Part shown: positions 60,045 to 64,000 of the stretch, one piece after another
Layout of the letters: every line of letters starts with the position of its first letter
How positions within the stretch are numbered: position 1 is the first letter of the stretch
Origin: Harmothoe impar
Taxonomy: Eukaryota > Annelida > Polychaeta > Phyllodocida > Polynoidae
Direction of reading: 5' to 3'
Assembly: GCA_947462335.1 (NCBI GenBank)
Contig: OX381713.1
Coordinates: forward strand, 16,546,381-16,610,380
Length of the DNA stretch: 64,000 nt
The notes under the pieces: model-generated
What the model was told of the DNA's origin: nothing
What the model saw: only the letters and a program-made list of their open reading frames with translations
Databases searched by the model: none
Program-made: the position numbers and the translations under genes

Positions 60045-63000
60045 TCACCAAATAGACGGTAGTGCTGGTACATTGGTGATGAGTGGGGCACACATGTACA
60101 ATTATTCCGTCCCATTAAACCTGACTGACTCAATTATGGATGGTCCCTATGGACATGTACATAGCTATGCCCCACCCCAGTTCCCACCCCCACTCATAGG
60201 GGGTGGGGCTATACTAGGGAAACTCAAACCCCATTGACACAGAATGGTGTGCATTTGTAGCGATAGTTCATGCGATGATATAATGGACGATCTAGGCAGC
60301 TTGAAATCATATTAATTTAGAAAAGAGAAAAGTAACATCTAAGTGATGCAACTTGTCTTACAATGTAGGTTACATGCTCGTAACATGGGAAAAAGAAAAG
60401 GGTCGGCAGTCACAAAATACCACAGTTTACATTCCTAAGAATGTCTAGCTGGTGATGGGTTGGGGGGGGGGGGGTGTAAATAGCATAGTGTGTTTGCTAA
60501 GTCACAGTCTATTTATACAGCTACATAATAACAGTTACCTGCCCTGGGTCCCTCGGCCTACTATCTGTACTGAATACGTGGTCGTGCTTACGAGAAGACA
60601 TACCAATTCTACTGAGGTCCTGTCTAGGTTATATGGAAGAGGAAAACATATGGGAATATGTATTTTCTTAATGTATGTATAAACTGTAATACTAATTCTA
60701 CAGATTCTACACACATCTCAAGAAGTTCCTTTAAAATTTTAAAATGTCATTCTGATATACGACATAGTGTACTGTATAAGGCTGATATATATGTGATAGA
60801 GTCTAAGGCAAATACCTAAGTATACGGACCATGCTAATGTGTGTGTATTTAGCAGAGGTATGCATCGTGGCAGTTGTGTATAAATAGAAGCAGTAGCAGG
60901 TCATACACAGACCACATGATACACTAATCTACTCACCCCCACCACACCCACTACACGTCCACTTAAACGCACATTTTGGTCCATCTGTTGCTGTATGTGT
61001 TCTACCCCATAGGGACTGTGTCGCTAAATGTGCCACGCCTTATCCAACTAACTATACCAGGTTACCCCTGCCCCTCCCACTTCTACCCTTCTACACTCTG
61101 GGTTTCCCCCTCCTAACCCCACTACCCCCACCTTACTCTCACTCGCCCTGTGCCACATGTATTCCCTACACGCTCCCCATCTCATATAACAGCTCCAGCC
61201 ATTCATATACACTATATGCTGTCCTCCCCATTCTTTCCAGCACTGACCTTTAAAATTCACTGAACCAACCTTTTAAAAAAAACGCAAAAAAAAAGAACAA
61301 CTGCCGTGCTGCCGTCCTGCTTCTCAAGTGCCCCTCCCCCTCTCCTCTCTCCCGTCTACATTCTCTCCCTCTCATATATTAACTCCCTCCTACCAACATG
61401 CATATATGTATACGTGTAGACATATGCATGTGCTACATTTATTAGCAGCCATATGCTCGGCCTGTATAAATCAAGGCCTTAGATAAGGGCCATGTTGGAT
61501 CCATTCCAAGTCATGGTAGAGGCCAAGTTGACACTATGCCCCATACAACTCCTGCATGTACAGAATCACAACACAGTGAGCCAGCATAGGGATCCTTATC
61601 AATCAATCACAATAACTATTGTACCTGTCCTAAATAACTGATAGCACTTGGCTTCAGGATACTCGATCGTGTACTATCATGGACCATTTGGAGACTGATA
61701 ATAAAATTAATCAGCAACACCAGAATGAATATAAATACCTAAAGAGGTCAGGTGATATATATATGTTGCCGACTTTAAGCTAGTGTAAAGGTATGGGATA
61801 AAAAATATTTGGCATGCCAATATCATTATGTCGCAAATTATATTTTCATTGCCCACTAATATAGATACCACAATATATGAGGATAAGGTGTCAATTTTCA
61901 CATTAACATGATTAGTGCTATAATAGTGCCAACGATGTCCCACAGCTACTACCATAAACTCTGATACCGCTTCAACACTTACATCTATAGACAGGTCCTA
62001 TGAGATCCTCTGCTGGGTGGTGCAGGCCTACAGCTATATGATGTAGGTTAGTCACTTAGTACTGGTATTAGAGAACAGCTGCCGAGCTGGAGGACAAGCT
62101 ACTACCTACTGGTCTGCTGACCCGGAAAGATCTGGGATGGGAGGGGCTGGAGGTGGGTGTGTATGTACACGTGGGTGGGGGGGGGGGGGGGGGTGGCTAG
62201 GGACTGAAGGTAGGGGAGGGGGGTGTGGATCGGATAGGAGGGAGGGTGTGTGTGGGGATTTGGAGGGAGGGGGTGGGGAATTGTCACCATGCCAGCTGGT
62301 CCCGTGTAGGGGTGTGCTCTATCCATTTATAACCTCTAGGGTATGCTTCACATATATGTAACCTTTAGAGAGAGAGAAGGGAGAGAGGGTGTGTTCATCC
62401 CATATAGGGGGTGCCCTTATTCACTAACTCTAACATACTGTCCTGCCTGTGTTCTGGGTCATCACCAAGATGCCCCACTGCGGCAAGACACCCATGTGTA
62501 CCACCCGGTAGTATTAATTTTACAATTTCAAGATGCACCAGAGGCCTATATCGCTGCATTATGATCAAGAGACATTTCCTCCCTCCCATGACAAGTCCAG
62601 TATAATGACTGCATGTACTTAATATCACACGTTCTCATTAGTTTGGAGTCACCACATGTTATGAGGGAGGAGGGGGTATGAGGGAGCATAATGCGATGAT
62701 ATCATGGTAGTCTTTCTAGGTCACATCCCATGATTCTAATCAGTATGCAATAATAACCTGTAATATCGCTAAGTACATTGCACTAAGTTATATAGTCCCC
62801 CTGGCACTATATAACTCTTGGGTGTATATATACATGCATTACTGTGTATGTAACCCATAGTAAACACAGCCTATGGGGGGCAGATACCCTGCACTGTAGG
62901 TACATGTAGGAGGGAGGTGCATGGTTTATATAACATGTACTGCTGATAGTAATCCGTACAGAAAACATGACCCATTCATGCACCTTAGTACTGGAGTAAA

Positions 63001-64000
63001 AGGCATGTGAGGGCTGCATATTATAACATGTACCCGGGCATGCTTAACGTTGGGACTTCTGTAGGCTGTCTTGTGACTTGAGAGTGCTGGGGTATAGAAG
63101 CATAGGATGGGTACATTGGGGGCAGTAGTCCTATGACGTTGTATACAATGAGGATATTTTTGGTTACTTATCTGGCACCTGATATAAATAACCTAAATAA
63201 CAAGGGGGTTGTAGCAGTGTGTGTGTGTGTGAGGGGGGGAGGTATGAACAGGTATGTTAGACATGTCTATGCTTGAGTAGAGATCAACTCTGTGTGCAAG
63301 TACAAGTAGATCATTCCACATAGGTTTATGCAGATTACCCTTGATCATGTGCATGCTCCAAATGCTACTAGATAAGTACCTATTTAGAAGAAGATTAACC
63401 CAATTGTACTATAGATCTCTAGAATACAACTTGAACAGGGGAAAAAATGCACATTGTACATCAATTTACTGTACAATGAAAATTAAATCAAATTTCAATC
63501 TACCCCAAATATCCTAAACATGCCATGGATGTGAATATAACTTTCCCAGTCATGCACACAAATATATCAGCTCTAATAGTAAAGAACATCAGGCCATTGT
63601 ATTGTGAATGTTGCTCATTGCCTTTGTGAATAATGTACACTTTTGCATATAAATATTGTACTCCTTTAGCTAGATCTATATAATGTAGTCCAATATTTTG
63701 CAGCATACCTTCGTAATAGGTTAAACTTTGGCCTACTTGCAGCTGTATAAAGGCTACGTCTTTATGATTTTATCAGTACATGTACCTGGGGATCGTGATG
63801 TAAATATAGACGTCACGTACTAGATGTGTTATTGCACAGAGGCCAAGACCAAAACCGGCTTTGCCTTTTGCGACGTAGTACTGGATGCTGGCCACTAGTA
63901 CTAGTAAAACCTTCTAGGAGAATACACAATCATGTATGTGTGTTGTATCATGAGGAATAGAAAAGAGGACTTGGTCAGGTTCTGATGGGGGAGAATTTCT
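60045..64000. other. No gene recognised to the window end
   Basis: Unique-looking AT-rich DNA with a G-rich tract (62150-62280, including a run of about 17 G) and a (GT)n stretch near 63220. Small frames are present but show no domain or splice structure I can defend. Confidence 0.55.

Noticed and set aside
62061..62151. Possible exon reading RTAAELEDKLLPTGLLTRKDLG with AG/GT borders
   Set aside because: It has a coiled-coil-like look and could be considered for GOLGA2, but it matches no known golgin block, cannot be phase-checked against a neighbour, and runs into a G-rich repeat.
62395..62628. 77-codon minus-strand frame
   Set aside because: No domain, no splice context and no conservation to test; probably chance.

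Overview
This is a window of animal nuclear DNA with split genes, AT-rich introns, long repeat-filled spacers and many small inverted-repeat transposons. It is not bacterial: there are no operons and few long reading frames. The two main genes are recognisable metazoan housekeeping genes. The repeat load and the strong divergence between two copies of the same locus fit a highly heterozygous invertebrate, probably marine. I cannot name the species from the sequence.

The main structural fact is that one locus is present twice in the same orientation. Block A (1-19024) and block B (33877-54134) each carry the N-terminal part of ANAPC5 (minus strand; an anaphase-promoting complex subunit) head to head with the N-terminal part of GOLGA2/GM130 (plus strand; a cis-Golgi golgin). 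Block A stays alignable to the last base before a run of exactly 200 N (19025-19224). Exons are nearly identical and the changes I checked are mostly synonymous. Introns differ by clean insertions of whole transposons with recognisable empty sites. This fits best with two haplotypes of one locus scaffolded in tandem, though a real recent duplication is not excluded.

Layout: 1-2824 ANAPC5 copy A (7 exons, continuing off the left edge); 2837-8441 an A-only 5.6 kb insertion with two satellite arrays and fold-back repeats; 10221-19001 GOLGA2 copy A, cut by the gap; 19225-28300 a gene-poor repeat field, including a candidate 4.6 kb hAT-like element (20488-25043); 28301-37677 ANAPC5 copy B (15 in-frame exons, 663 codons, lacking only the C-terminal part and any extra 5' exon); 43398-54515 GOLGA2 copy B (8 core exons, 245 codons); 57796-58302 a RING-finger exon on the minus strand; the rest, to 64000, holds a 49-bp minisatellite and nothing I can call a gene.

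The most unusual feature is in ANAPC5 copy B. A 1.6 kb minisatellite (29926-31575) is made of repeated copies of the intron/exon boundary of the adjacent exon, so dozens of near-identical 3' splice sites lie just upstream of the true one. Other points of interest are a G-rich palindromic MITE family with a precise empty site, a TTAA-flanked piggyBac-like element, GGCC-ended Harbinger-like MITEs, a Penelope-like GIY-YIG fragment, and a conserved candidate 36-nt microexon in GOLGA2.
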